This document shows, piece after piece, positions 16,767 through 24,835 of a stretch of 64,000 bases of DNA; positions within the stretch are counted from its first letter, which is position 1; each line of letters begins with the position of its first letter. The position numbers were made by a program, and so were the translations under genes. Location: assembly GCA_050949865.1 (NCBI GenBank), contig JBMNGN010000004.1:578523-642522 (forward strand), in the 5' to 3' direction. The stretch comes from JBMNGN01 sp050949865. Lineage in GTDB: Bacteria; Bacillota; Syntrophomonadia; Syntrophomonadales; Syntrophomonadaceae. The notes under the pieces are model-generated. The model was not told the DNA's origin. It worked only from the letters and a program-made list of their open reading frames with translations, and did not search any database.

Positions 16767-17390
16767 ATGCCTAAAGTTGTACTATATGATATGAAAGGTG
16801 CCGAAATTGGCGAAGTGGAATTAAACGACCATGTCTTTGGAATACAGCCGAATGAGGCAGCATTATATGATTTTGTAAAAATGCAAATGGCCAATAAACG
16901 GGTTGGCACTGCATCAACCAAGACCAGGGGCGAAGTCCGCGGGGGAGGGAAAAAACCCTGGAGACAAAAAGGAACCGGCCGGGCTAGAGTAGGCAGTAGC
17001 CGCAATCCGATTTGGACCGGCGGAGGCGTAGTATTTGGACCAAAGCCTAGGGATTATTCCTATAGACTCCCGAAAAAGGTTAGACGGCTGGCTATGAGAT
17101 CAGCTCTTTCCAGTAAAGTTTTGAATAACGAAATAATTGTGGTGGATGAATTGGTATTTGATGAACCTAAGACTAAATCTATGATTCAAACCCTGGATGC
17201 CTTAAATGCTGCATACAAAACATTGCTGGTAACCTCTGATGGGGATGTAAACGTGGTCAAATCAGCCCGCAACATCCCAGGGGTAAAGCACTTAAGAGCT
17301 GATTTGATAAATGTTTATGATCTGCTTAAATACGATACTCTACTGATTACCAAGGATGCGGTTGCAAAAGTAGAGGAGGTATATGCCTAA
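16767..17390 (+). CDS. rplD: 50S ribosomal protein L4
   Basis: L4 lines the exit tunnel and in some bacteria represses the S10 operon. It has 207 residues with the tunnel loop RGGGKKPWRQKGTGRARVGS and PRDYSYRLPKKVRRLA. AAAGGAGGTAAGG precedes the ATG. Its last codons overlap the possible start of rplW, which suggests coupled translation. Confidence 0.98.
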   Translation: MPKVVLYDMKGAEIGEVELNDHVFGIQPNEAALYDFVKMQMANKRVGTASTKTRGEVRGGGKKPWRQKGTGRARVGSSRNPIWTGGGVVFGPKPRDYSYRLPKKVRRLAMRSALSSKVLNNEIIVVDELVFDEPKTKSMIQTLDALNAAYKTLLVTSDGDVNVVKSARNIPGVKHLRADLINVYDLLKYDTLLITKDAVAKVEEVYA

Positions 17391-17391
17391 A

Positions 17392-17679
17392 ATGAGAGAA
17401 GCGAGAGATATAATTATAAAACCCGTAGTTACTGAAAAATCGATGAATTTAATGGCGGATAACAAATACACCTTCATTGTAGATAGGAAGGCCAATAAAA
17501 CTGAAATAAAAAACGCTATTCAGGAGATATTTGCGGTTAAAGTAGACAAGGTTCGTACTATGAATCTTAAAGGAAAGCCTAAAAGAATGGGCAGATTTGA
17601 AGGCAGGACACCGAGCCGAAAGAAGGCTATTATAACCTTGAAACCAGGACAAAAGATAAAGCTGTTTGAGGGCATATAG
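17392..17679 (+). CDS. rplW: 50S ribosomal protein L23
   Basis: L23 sits at the tunnel exit and docks trigger factor and SRP. Two starts are possible: ATG 17383 (MPKMREARD..., overlapping the rplD stop by 8 bases, only 3 bases from AGGAGG) and ATG 17392 (MREARDIIIKPVVTEKSMN, 95 residues, 12 bases from AGGAGG). Neither spacing is ideal; the shorter form matches the usual L23 length. The motif RDIIIKPVVTEKS is diagnostic. Confidence 0.96.
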   Translation: MREARDIIIKPVVTEKSMNLMADNKYTFIVDRKANKTEIKNAIQEIFAVKVDKVRTMNLKGKPKRMGRFEGRTPSRKKAIITLKPGQKIKLFEGI

Positions 17680-17711
17680 CGGTGTTGCTGTTTTAAGGAG
17701 GGAAATGTTGA

Positions 17712-18536
17712 ATGGGCATAAAAAAATTCAGGCCTATGACACCAAGCAGAAGACATATGGCTATTCTTACATTTGAAGAACTGAGCAAAAAGGAGCCGGA
17801 AAAAGGGCTTACTACTGCTCTCAAAAAGACTGGCGGCAGGAATGCTCAGGGGCGCATTACAGTAAGACATCGCGGTGGTGGACATAAAAGGCTTTACCGG
17901 CTGGTTGATTTTAAACGGGTTAAGGATGGTGTCCCGGCAAAAGTAGCTGCGATTGAATATGATCCTAACCGTTCCGCTAATATTGCATTATTGCATTATG
18001 TAGATGGGGCGAAGGCTTATATAATTGCTCCAAACAACTTAAAGGTGGGGGACGTTATCGTATCAGGTCCAAAGGCCGATATTAAGGTGGGCAATTCCTT
18101 GCCGTTGCAGAATATACCGGTGGGTTCACTTATCCACAATATAGAATTAAGACCAGGGAAGGGTGGACAATTAGTTAGAGCAGCCGGGGCTGTTGCCCAG
18201 CTTATGGCTAAAGAAGGTAATTATGCCCACGTTAGATTGCCTTCAGGTGAAGTCAGGTTGGTGCACATTAATTGTAAAGCCACTATTGGTCAGGTAGGTA
18301 ACCTGGATCACGAGAATATTACCATAGGTAAGGCAGGAAAATCCCGTTGGCTGGGGATAAGGCCTGGCGTTAGAGGTTCAGTTATGAACCCAGCCGATCA
18401 TCCTCATGGCGGTGGGGAAGGACGAGCTCCTATAGGCAGGAAATATCCCGTTTCCCCATGGGGTAAAATTGCGATTGGCGGAAAGACAAGAAAGAAAAAG
18501 GTATCGGATAAAATGATTGTCCGGAAACGCAAATAA
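17712..18536 (+). CDS. rplB: 50S ribosomal protein L2
   Basis: L2 is a core protein needed for subunit joining and peptidyl transfer. It has 274 residues. The conserved C-terminal region GSVMNPADHPHGGGEGRAPIG contains the essential histidine. A GGAGGGAAATGTTGA ribosome site precedes the ATG. The protein is rich in Lys and Arg, as expected for an RNA-core protein. Confidence 0.99.
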   Translation: MGIKKFRPMTPSRRHMAILTFEELSKKEPEKGLTTALKKTGGRNAQGRITVRHRGGGHKRLYRLVDFKRVKDGVPAKVAAIEYDPNRSANIALLHYVDGAKAYIIAPNNLKVGDVIVSGPKADIKVGNSLPLQNIPVGSLIHNIELRPGKGGQLVRAAGAVAQLMAKEGNYAHVRLPSGEVRLVHINCKATIGQVGNLDHENITIGKAGKSRWLGIRPGVRGSVMNPADHPHGGGEGRAPIGRKYPVSPWGKIAIGGKTRKKKVSDKMIVRKRK

Positions 18537-18549
18537 GGGAGGTCTTTGA

Positions 18550-18834
18550 ATGGGTAGGTCATTGAAAAAAGGACCTTATTGTGACGAAAAACTGCTAAAA
18601 AAAATTGAAGATCTTAATCAAAGCGGACAAAAAAGAGTAATAAAGACCTGGTCCAGGCGGTCGACAATTATGCCTCAGATGGTGGGTCATACATTGGCTG
18701 TACATGATGGGCGGCGGCATATTCCAGTTTATATAACCGAGGATATGGTTGGTATGAAGCTTGGTGAATTTGCTCCCACCAGGACCTATAGAGGTCATGC
18801 CGGGAAATCCGAGAAATCCAGTAGGGCTAGATAG
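18550..18834 (+). CDS. rpsS: 30S ribosomal protein S19
   Basis: S19 is a 30S head protein that pairs with S13 near the A site. It has 94 residues: MGRSLKKGPYCDEKLLKKI, RRSTIMPQMVGHTLAVHDG and GEFAPTRTYRGH are all standard. GGGAGGTC precedes the ATG. It lies 13 bp after rplB and 16 bp before rplV. Confidence 0.99.
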   Translation: MGRSLKKGPYCDEKLLKKIEDLNQSGQKRVIKTWSRRSTIMPQMVGHTLAVHDGRRHIPVYITEDMVGMKLGEFAPTRTYRGHAGKSEKSSRAR

Positions 18835-18850
18835 GAAGGAGGAGAAACGG

Positions 18851-19192
18851 ATGGAAGCTAAAGCAATAGCTCGATATCTTCGAGTATCCCCTTTAAAGGC
18901 AAGGCAGGTTGCTGACCTGGTAAGAGGTAAAAAAGTAGGTGAAGCCCAGGCTATTTTGAGATATACCAATAAAAAGTCTGCACCGCTCATAACCAAAGTG
19001 GTTAAATCTGCTATAGCTAATGCTGAACATAATTTTGACCTGAACACTGATGAACTGTTTATATCCGAGATAAGGGTAGATGAAGGGCCTATAATGAAAA
19101 GAATGCGGCCCAGAGGCTATGGAAGAGCAGATATAAAGAGAGTTAGAACAAGTCATATAACCGTGGTTGTAAAGGAAAAGGAGGTTAAATAG
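18851..19192 (+). CDS. rplV: 50S ribosomal protein L22
   Basis: L22 has a long hairpin that lines the exit tunnel. The start is the ATG at 18851 (MEAKAIARYLRVSPLKARQV, 113 residues) directly behind GAAGGAGGAGAAACGG. The frame stays open further upstream inside rpsS, but that extension does not resemble L22. The tunnel loop MKRMRPRGYGRADIKR is typical. The stop overlaps the rpsC GTG by one base. Confidence 0.98.
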   Translation: MEAKAIARYLRVSPLKARQVADLVRGKKVGEAQAILRYTNKKSAPLITKVVKSAIANAEHNFDLNTDELFISEIRVDEGPIMKRMRPRGYGRADIKRVRTSHITVVVKEKEVK

Positions 19193-19875
19193 TGGGGCAG
19201 AAGGTTCATCCTAAGGGCTATAGAATTGGAATAATCAAAACCTGGGATTCAAACTGGTATGCAGATCGGGATTATACAGAACTTCTCCATGAGGATTATA
19301 AAATAAGAAACTATATTAAAGAAAAATTTTATGCCGCTGGTATATCTATGATAGAGATTCAGAGGACCGGTAACCGGCTGAGAATAACAATTCATACCGC
19401 GAAACCAGGTATTGTCATTGGACGGGGCGGAAATGAAGTGGAATTATTGAAGAGCGCCTTGGTTGATATGACTAAGAAAAACATTAGTATTAACATTCAG
19501 GAGATCAAAAAACCCGAGCTTGATGCCCAGATAGTAGCAGAAAGTGTGGCCCAGCAGTTGGAGAAGAGAGTATCTTTTAGAAGGGCAATGAAACAGACCG
19601 TCAGCAGAACCATGCGCATGGGCGCAGTCGGGATCAAGATTGCCATATCAGGGAGACTGGGTGGAGCAGAAATTGCCAGAACTGAATGGTATGCAGAAGG
19701 CAAAGTACCTTTACACACCTTAAGGGCAGATATTGATTACGGGTTTGCCGAGGCTAACACAACTTACGGCAAAATTGGCATAAAAGTGTGGATAAATCGG
19801 GGAGAGGTTATGCCTGAAGCCAAGCAGAGACCTGCGCAGGCAAAACAGAATCAAGCGGAGGAGGCAGATAAATAA
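19192..19875 (+). CDS. rpsC: 30S ribosomal protein S3
   Basis: S3 guards the mRNA entry channel and has helicase activity together with S4 and S5. It has 227 residues and starts at GTG sharing one base with the rplV stop. The KH domain carries IVIGRGGNEVE. The C-terminal domain (GRLGGAEIARTEWYAEGKVP) ends in a short Gln/Ala-rich tail. The stop overlaps the rplP start by one base, implying coupled translation. Confidence 0.99.
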   Translation: MGQKVHPKGYRIGIIKTWDSNWYADRDYTELLHEDYKIRNYIKEKFYAAGISMIEIQRTGNRLRITIHTAKPGIVIGRGGNEVELLKSALVDMTKKNISINIQEIKKPELDAQIVAESVAQQLEKRVSFRRAMKQTVSRTMRMGAVGIKIAISGRLGGAEIARTEWYAEGKVPLHTLRADIDYGFAEANTTYGKIGIKVWINRGEVMPEAKQRPAQAKQNQAEEADK

Positions 19876-20312
19876 TGCTTACCCCAAAAAGAGTAAAGTA
19901 CAGAAGACAGCATCGGCCGGGCTTAACTGGGAAAGCCAACAAAGGCAATACAATAACTTATGGAGAATATGGCCTTCAAGCTATCGAACCTGCTTGGATT
20001 ACCAACCGCCAGATTGAAGCAGCCCGTATTGCCATAAACCGTTATATCAAAAGAGGCGGAAAGCTATGGATAAAAATATTTCCTGATCGTCCGCTTACTG
20101 TAAAGCCAGCTGAAACCAGGATGGGAAAAGGTAAAGGCTCCCCGGAGCACTGGATTGCAGTAGTAAAGCCAGGTAGGATTATGTTTGAATTGTCCGGGGT
20201 TGATGAAGAGACAGCCAGGGAGGCGATGAGACTGGCTTCTCATAAGCTGCCGGGCAAATGTAAATTTGTAAAAAGAGAAGAAATGGGTGGTGAGGTTAGT
20301 GAAGGCAAATAA
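19875..20312 (+). CDS. rplP: 50S ribosomal protein L16
   Basis: L16 shapes the A-site tRNA position on the 50S subunit. It has 145 residues (MLTPKRVKYRRQHRPGLTGK, FPDRPLTVKPAETRMGKGKG, WIAVVKPGRIMFE). The ATG overlaps the rpsC stop codon. Its own 3' end overlaps the rpmC start region. Confidence 0.99.
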   Translation: MLTPKRVKYRRQHRPGLTGKANKGNTITYGEYGLQAIEPAWITNRQIEAARIAINRYIKRGGKLWIKIFPDRPLTVKPAETRMGKGKGSPEHWIAVVKPGRIMFELSGVDEETAREAMRLASHKLPGKCKFVKREEMGGEVSEGK

Positions 20313-20505
20313 AATCAGAGAGCTAACCGATGAGGAATTAACCAAGAAAATCTCAGACTATAAAGATGAACTGTTTAACTTAAGGTTTCAACTTGCCACC
20401 GGACAGTTAGATAATCCGATGCGTATACGAGATGTAAGGAAGAATATTGCCAGGTGTAAGACCATATTAAGGCAAAGAGAAATTGCAGCAATGAAAAACA
20501 TCTAA
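20299..20505 (+). CDS. rpmC: 50S ribosomal protein L29
   Basis: L29 is a small helical protein at the tunnel exit. I favour the GTG at 20299 (MKANKIRELTDEELTKKISD, 68 residues), which gives the family N-terminus. An earlier in-frame GTG at 20287 would add MVRL. The choice is not certain because both lie within the end of rplP. NLRFQLATGQLDNPMRIRDV is typical. Confidence 0.95.
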   Translation: MKANKIRELTDEELTKKISDYKDELFNLRFQLATGQLDNPMRIRDVRKNIARCKTILRQREIAAMKNI

Positions 20506-20520
20506 AAAGGAGGTCCAGGA

Positions 20521-20790
20521 GTGGCTGATAAGCGGTTGAATAGAAAAGTTAGAATTGGTACGGTTTATAGTGACAAGATGAACAAGACTATTACGGTTAA
20601 TGTGGAAACTGTAAAGCAGCATCCACTTTATAAAAAGATTATTAAGACTACCAAAAAATATAAAGCCCATGACGAAAATAACGAGGCCAAGGTCGGGGAT
20701 CTGGTTAAAATAATTGAATCCCGTCCATTAAGCAAGGATAAAAGATGGAGGCTTGTTCAGATAATTAGAAAAGCCAAGACTTTAGAATAG
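20521..20790 (+). CDS. rpsQ: 30S ribosomal protein S17
   Basis: S17 is a primary 16S rRNA-binding protein of the 30S body. It has 89 residues and starts at GTG after AAAGGAGGTCCAGGA. Recognised by RKVRIGTVYSDKMNKTITV and KVGDLVKIIESRPLSKDKRW. Confidence 0.98.
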   Translation: MADKRLNRKVRIGTVYSDKMNKTITVNVETVKQHPLYKKIIKTTKKYKAHDENNEAKVGDLVKIIESRPLSKDKRWRLVQIIRKAKTLE

Positions 20791-20818
20791 GGCCTGGTTA
20801 TGAAGGGAGGATTACACA

Positions 20819-21187
20819 GTGATTCAACAAGAGACAATGCTTCAGGTAGGAGATAACACCGGGGCCAAAAAGGTTCTTTGTATTAAAGTACTTGGTGGAT
20901 CAAATCGGAAGTATGCAAGCATTGGTGATGTAATAATAGCATCAGTCAAGGAAGCTGCTCCAGGGGGTATAGTTAAGAAAGGAGACGTTGTTAAAGCAGT
21001 GGTAGTTAGGACCAAGAAAGAAATAAGACGGGTGGATGGATCATATATAGCTTTCTCGGAAAACGCTGCTGTAATAATTGACGACAATAATAATCCACGA
21101 GGTACGCGAATATTTGGACCTGTAGCCCGGGAACTAAGAGAAAAGAACTTTATGAAAATAATATCATTAGCTCCGGAAGTTCTCTAG
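20819..21187 (+). CDS. rplN: 50S ribosomal protein L14
   Basis: L14 forms an intersubunit bridge and is the docking site of the silencing factor RsfS. It has 122 residues and starts at GTG behind AAGGGAGG. The N-terminus MIQQETMLQVGDNTGAKKVL and the C-terminus GPVARELREKNFMKIISLAP EVL are standard. Confidence 0.99.
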   Translation: MIQQETMLQVGDNTGAKKVLCIKVLGGSNRKYASIGDVIIASVKEAAPGGIVKKGDVVKAVVVRTKKEIRRVDGSYIAFSENAAVIIDDNNNPRGTRIFGPVARELREKNFMKIISLAPEVL

Positions 21188-21204
21188 GCAATGGAGGTGT
21201 AATA

Positions 21205-21516
21205 ATGCAGGTAAAGAAGGGTGATATTGTTGTCGTTATCACCGGCAAGGATGCTGGTAAAAAAGGAAAGGTTTTAAAGGTTATTCCGAGCCAAAATAAG
21301 GTCGTTGTAGAAGGGGTTAATCAGGTTAAGAAGCACCAAAAGCCTAGTAAATCCGTACCCCAGGGAGGGATTCTTAACGTGGAGAATCCGCTGAATGCTT
21401 CAAATATTATGTTGGTATGCGGGAAATGCAATAAAGCCACCCGAGTAGCTAATAAAATACTCAATAACCAGGAAAAAGTAAGAACTTGTAAACATTGTGG
21501 AGAAATATTTGACTAA
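21205..21516 (+). CDS. rplX: 50S ribosomal protein L24 with C-terminal zinc-ribbon cysteines
   Basis: L24 starts 50S assembly near the tunnel exit. It has 103 residues with an N-terminal KOW motif (KKGDIVVVITGKDAGKKGKV). Cys72, Cys75, Cys95 and Cys98 form two CxxC pairs in the C-terminal third, which can hold zinc; many Gram-positive L24 proteins keep these. ATG behind GGAGGTG. Confidence 0.98.
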   Translation: MQVKKGDIVVVITGKDAGKKGKVLKVIPSQNKVVVEGVNQVKKHQKPSKSVPQGGILNVENPLNASNIMLVCGKCNKATRVANKILNNQEKVRTCKHCGEIFD

Positions 21517-21543
21517 TGCCCTAGGAAAGGAGGCTAGCTGGTA

Positions 21544-22080
21544 GTGGCTAGGCTATATGAGCTATATAAACAAGAAATTATTCCTACCCTAATGAAGAAG
21601 TTTAAATATAGGAATATAATGGAAGTGCCCAAAATAGACCGGGTAGTGCTTAACATTGGAGTAGGTGAAGCTACTCAGAATTCTAAAGCTCTTGATGGGG
21701 CAATAAACGATTTAACTGTAATATCTGGGCAGAAACCGGTAGTTACAAGGGCCAAGAAATCAATTGCCGGATTCAAGCTAAGAGAAGGTGTACCCATTGG
21801 ATGCAAGGTAACCTTAAGGGGAGAGAGAATGTATGATTTTCTGGATAAGTTAATCAACCTTGCTCTACCCCGGGTGCGGGATTTCAGGGGAGTATCGCCC
21901 CAGGCATTTGATGGTCGGGGGAATTACTCGTTAGGCATAAAGGAACAGACGATATTTCCAGAGATTGATTATGATAAAATCGATAAAATCAGAGGGCTGG
22001 AGGTAGTTATAGTAACGACTGCCAAGACAGATGAGGAAGCTAGAGAGTTGTTAAAGGGTATGGGTATGCCATTTAGATAG
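21544..22080 (+). CDS. rplE: 50S ribosomal protein L5
   Basis: L5 binds 5S rRNA and contacts P-site tRNA and the 30S head. It has 178 residues and starts at GTG behind AAAGGAGGCTAGCTGGTA. Typical segments: VVLNIGVGEATQNSKALDGA, QKPVVTRAKKSIAGFKLREG, and GNYSLGIKEQTIFPEIDYDK. Confidence 0.99.
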   Translation: MARLYELYKQEIIPTLMKKFKYRNIMEVPKIDRVVLNIGVGEATQNSKALDGAINDLTVISGQKPVVTRAKKSIAGFKLREGVPIGCKVTLRGERMYDFLDKLINLALPRVRDFRGVSPQAFDGRGNYSLGIKEQTIFPEIDYDKIDKIRGLEVVIVTTAKTDEEARELLKGMGMPFR

Positions 22081-22094
22081 GAGGTAAATCGGGC

Positions 22095-22280
22095 ATGGCA
22101 AAAAAAGCGATGATTGCCAAGCAAAAACGGGAACAAAAGTTTAAAGTCCGTAATTATAACCGATGTAAGATATGCGGTAGGCCAAGAGCTTATATGCGGA
22201 AATTTGGCATGTGCAGGATTTGTTTCCGGCAGTTGGCTCACAGAGGCGAAATACCTGGAGTTACAAAAGCGAGCTGGTAA
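22095..22280 (+). CDS. rpsN: 30S ribosomal protein S14, zinc-binding (type Z)
   Basis: S14 completes the 30S head. This is the short 61-residue zinc form with Cys24, Cys27, Cys40 and Cys43 (CKICGRPRAYMRKFGMCRIC) and the conserved end GEIPGVTKASW. Bacteria often carry a second, zinc-free S14 under Zur control; no such copy is in this window. GATAGGAGG precedes the ATG. Confidence 0.99.
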   Translation: MAKKAMIAKQKREQKFKVRNYNRCKICGRPRAYMRKFGMCRICFRQLAHRGEIPGVTKASW

Positions 22281-22298
22281 GATAAAGGAGGTGTAGTT

Positions 22299-22697
22299 AT
22301 GGCCATGACTGATCCGGTAGCCGATTTCCTGACCAGAATTAGGAATGGTAACATGGTCATGCATGAGACTGTGGAGATCCCCAGTTCCAAGCTAAAAGTT
22401 GAAATTGCCCGAATTTTAAAAGAAGAAGGATATATAAAAGAGTTCGAATATATTGAAGACGGGAAACAGGGAATTATCAGGGTGTATCTCAAATATGGAC
22501 CCAACAAGCAAAGGGTTATAACAGGTATTAAAAGAATTAGTAAGCCTGGATTAAGAGTATATGTAAAGAAAGATGATATACCCAGGGTATTAGGCGGGCT
22601 GGGTACTGCCGTAGTATCGACATCCAAAGGCCTAATGACTGATAAGAAAGCCCGTAAAGAAGGACTCGGCGGGGAAGTAATATGTTATATCTGGTAG
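22299..22697 (+). CDS. rpsH: 30S ribosomal protein S8
   Basis: S8 is a central-domain assembly protein and, in some bacteria, the repressor of the spc operon. It has 132 residues (MTDPVADFLTRIRNGNMV, then RVYVKKDDIPRVLGGLG and the end EGLGGEVICYIW). Two methionines (MAMTD) give a two-residue ambiguity at the start; the GGAGGTG site fits the first. Confidence 0.98.
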   Translation: MAMTDPVADFLTRIRNGNMVMHETVEIPSSKLKVEIARILKEEGYIKEFEYIEDGKQGIIRVYLKYGPNKQRVITGIKRISKPGLRVYVKKDDIPRVLGGLGTAVVSTSKGLMTDKKARKEGLGGEVICYIW

Positions 22698-22715
22698 CTG
22701 AAGGAGGGAATTAGA

Positions 22716-23255
22716 ATGTCGAGAATTGGCAAAAAGCCTATCAGCCTACCCGCAGGTGTAGACGTCGTGCTGGAGAATAATGTAATAACCGTTAAAGGCC
22801 CAAAAGGGAGCTTAGATTTCCAAATTCCAGGGGATATAAAGGTAATTAAAGAGGAGAACACTCTTCTTGTAGAAAGAAACAGTGACGCGAAAAAGGACAG
22901 GGCTCTTCATGGTCTAACCCGGGCTTTGATTGCTAACATGGTTGAAGGGGTTACCAAAGGTTTTGAGAAAAAACTTGAACTGGTTGGGGTAGGATACAGG
23001 GCGCAGATGCAGGGAAAAAAATTAGTTATTAATATTGGTTATTCGCACCCGGTTGAGATTGAACCACCTGAGGGAATAGAATTTGAAGTTCCTGCGGTTA
23101 CGAAAATAACAGTTAAGGGTATTGACAAACAACTGGTAGGCAATACCGCCGCCCACATAAGGGCAGTTAGGAAACCCGAACCGTATAAAGGCAAGGGGAT
23201 AAAATACGAGAATGAAACAATAAGGCATAAGGCTGGTAAAGCGGGAAGCAGGTAA
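22716..23255 (+). CDS. rplF: 50S ribosomal protein L6
   Basis: L6 lies near the factor-binding site of the 50S subunit. It has 179 residues made of two related domains (MSRIGKKPISLPAGVDV; LELVGVGYRAQMQGKKLVIN; and the C-terminal EPYKGKGIKYENETIRHKAG). GAAGGAGGG precedes the ATG. Confidence 0.99.
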   Translation: MSRIGKKPISLPAGVDVVLENNVITVKGPKGSLDFQIPGDIKVIKEENTLLVERNSDAKKDRALHGLTRALIANMVEGVTKGFEKKLELVGVGYRAQMQGKKLVINIGYSHPVEIEPPEGIEFEVPAVTKITVKGIDKQLVGNTAAHIRAVRKPEPYKGKGIKYENETIRHKAGKAGSR

Positions 23256-23276
23256 CTGGAGGAAAGGAGTAGCAAA

Positions 23277-23642
23277 ATGATTAAGAAACCCAGTAGGAAC
23301 TCGCTCAGACAGGGCAAGCACAATAGAGTAAGGCGCAAGGTCGTGGGTAGCAGTGCCAGGCCCCGTTTATGTGTCTATAAGAGTCTTAATCACATTTATG
23401 CTCAGTTAATTGACGATGAAAAAGGTATGACTGTAGTAACTGCCTCAACTCTCGATAAAGATATTACCGGTCTGACCTCGAAAACCAATATAGAGGCGGC
23501 CAGGGAGGTTGGGGGCAGCATTGCCAGAAAAGCAAAAGAAAAAGGAATTACTGCTGTGGTCTTTGACAGAAGCGGTTATAAGTATCATGGCCGGATAGCA
23601 GCCCTGGCAGATGCCGCCAGAGAAGAGGGATTGCAATTCTAA
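23277..23642 (+). CDS. rplR: 50S ribosomal protein L18
   Basis: L18 binds 5S rRNA together with L5. It has 121 residues: a basic N-terminal tail (NSLRQGKHNRVRRKVVGS) and the conserved SARPRLCVYKSLNHIYAQLI and FDRSGYKYHGRIAALADAAR. GGAAAGGAG precedes the ATG. Confidence 0.99.
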   Translation: MIKKPSRNSLRQGKHNRVRRKVVGSSARPRLCVYKSLNHIYAQLIDDEKGMTVVTASTLDKDITGLTSKTNIEAAREVGGSIARKAKEKGITAVVFDRSGYKYHGRIAALADAAREEGLQF

Positions 23643-23675
23643 AACTTAGGAGTTTATTAAGCTAGGAGGGAAATG

Positions 23676-24179
23676 ATGATCGATAAAGAACAAGCTGTCC
23701 CAGAATTGATAGAGAAAGTAGTTACTATTAAAAGGGTTGCTAAAGTTGTTAAGGGTGGACGCAGATTTAGTTTTAGTGCCCTGGTAGTTGTGGGGGATGG
23801 CGAAGGCAAGGTTGGCACCGGTAAAGGCAAAGCGGCTGAAGTACCGGAAGCCATAAGAAAAGCTGTAGAAAACGCCAAGAAGAAAATGATTGAAATACCA
23901 CTGATAGATCAAAGAACTATCCCGCATCAGATTAATGGATGTTTTGGAGCAGGGCGGGTGCTCCTGAAACCGGCTTCGCCGGGTACCGGAGTTATTGCTG
24001 GTGGCCCGGTTAGAGCTGTGTTAGAAGCGGCAGGGGTTAAGGATATACTTACAAAATCATTGGGTTCTTCCAATGCTATTAATATGGTTTACGCTACTAT
24101 GGAAGGATTAAAGGGTTTAAAGAGAATTGAAGATGTAGCCAAACAAAGAGGCAAGACTATTGAAGAGTTAATGGGCTAG
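23676..24179 (+). CDS. rpsE: 30S ribosomal protein S5
   Basis: S5 works with S3 and S4 at the mRNA entry site and affects accuracy. Two adjacent ATGs exist (23673 and 23676). AGGAGGG ends 2-3 bases before the first and 6 before the second, so I use the second (167 residues). VKGGRRFSFSALVVVGDGEG and GTGVIAGGPVRAVLEAAGVK are diagnostic. Confidence 0.98.
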   Translation: MIDKEQAVPELIEKVVTIKRVAKVVKGGRRFSFSALVVVGDGEGKVGTGKGKAAEVPEAIRKAVENAKKKMIEIPLIDQRTIPHQINGCFGAGRVLLKPASPGTGVIAGGPVRAVLEAAGVKDILTKSLGSSNAINMVYATMEGLKGLKRIEDVAKQRGKTIEELMG

Positions 24180-24190
24180 GGGGGTTAGAT

Positions 24191-24376
24191 TTGTCGAAGC
24201 AGCTTAAAATAACCTGGACTAGAAGTATTATTGGCTGCCCCGAAACTCAGAGAAGAACTATACGGAGTTTGGGATTGCGGAAAATGCAACAAAGCATCAT
24301 CAAAGAGGATTCTCCTCAAATAAGAGGTCAGATTAAAAAGGTACAACATCTTGTAACCGTGGAAGAAATCGAGTAA
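24191..24376 (+). CDS. rpmD: 50S ribosomal protein L30
   Basis: L30 is a small 50S protein near 5S rRNA. It has 61 residues and starts at TTG (MSKQLKITWTRSIIGCPETQ) behind GGGGGG. The core RTIRSLGLRKMQQSIIKEDS is standard. Confidence 0.97.
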   Translation: MSKQLKITWTRSIIGCPETQRRTIRSLGLRKMQQSIIKEDSPQIRGQIKKVQHLVTVEEIE

Positions 24377-24394
24377 TACAGGGAGGTTTTTATT

Positions 24395-24835
24395 GTGAAG
24401 CTTGAAGAACTAAAAGCTCCACCCGGCGCCAACAAACGCCCTAAACGGGTAGGCAGAGGTCCAGGCTCAGGACATGGAAAAACATCTACCCGCGGGCACA
24501 AAGGACAAAAGGCTCGTTCAGGCGGTGGAGTACGACCTGGTTTTGAAGGCGGACAAATGCCCCTGCAGAGACGCATACCAAAAAGGGGTTTTAACAATAT
24601 TTTTAAGAAGGAATATGCCATTGTAAATGTAGGTGACTTAAATGGGTTTGAGGATGGAACCAGTATAACCCCTGAGCTGCTCCGGGAGGCAGGCATAATT
24701 AAATCACTAAAGGATGGAGTAAAGATCCTGGGAAACGGAGAGCTTGAAAAACGGCTAAAGCTTAAGGTTCACAAGATCTCAAAGCAGGCGGAAGCCAAAG
24801 TAACTGCCAGGGGTGGAGAAGTTGAGGTGATTTAA
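24395..24835 (+). CDS. rplO: 50S ribosomal protein L15
   Basis: L15 is a late-assembly 50S protein with a long basic extension. It has 146 residues and starts at GTG. It carries the Gly/Arg/Lys-rich arm (RPKRVGRGPGSGHGKTSTRG) and FEGGQMPLQRRIPKRGFNN. Its TAA overlaps the secY ATG by one base, so L15 and SecY are probably translated in a coupled manner, as in most bacteria. Confidence 0.99.
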   Translation: MKLEELKAPPGANKRPKRVGRGPGSGHGKTSTRGHKGQKARSGGGVRPGFEGGQMPLQRRIPKRGFNNIFKKEYAIVNVGDLNGFEDGTSITPELLREAGIIKSLKDGVKILGNGELEKRLKLKVHKISKQAEAKVTARGGEVEVI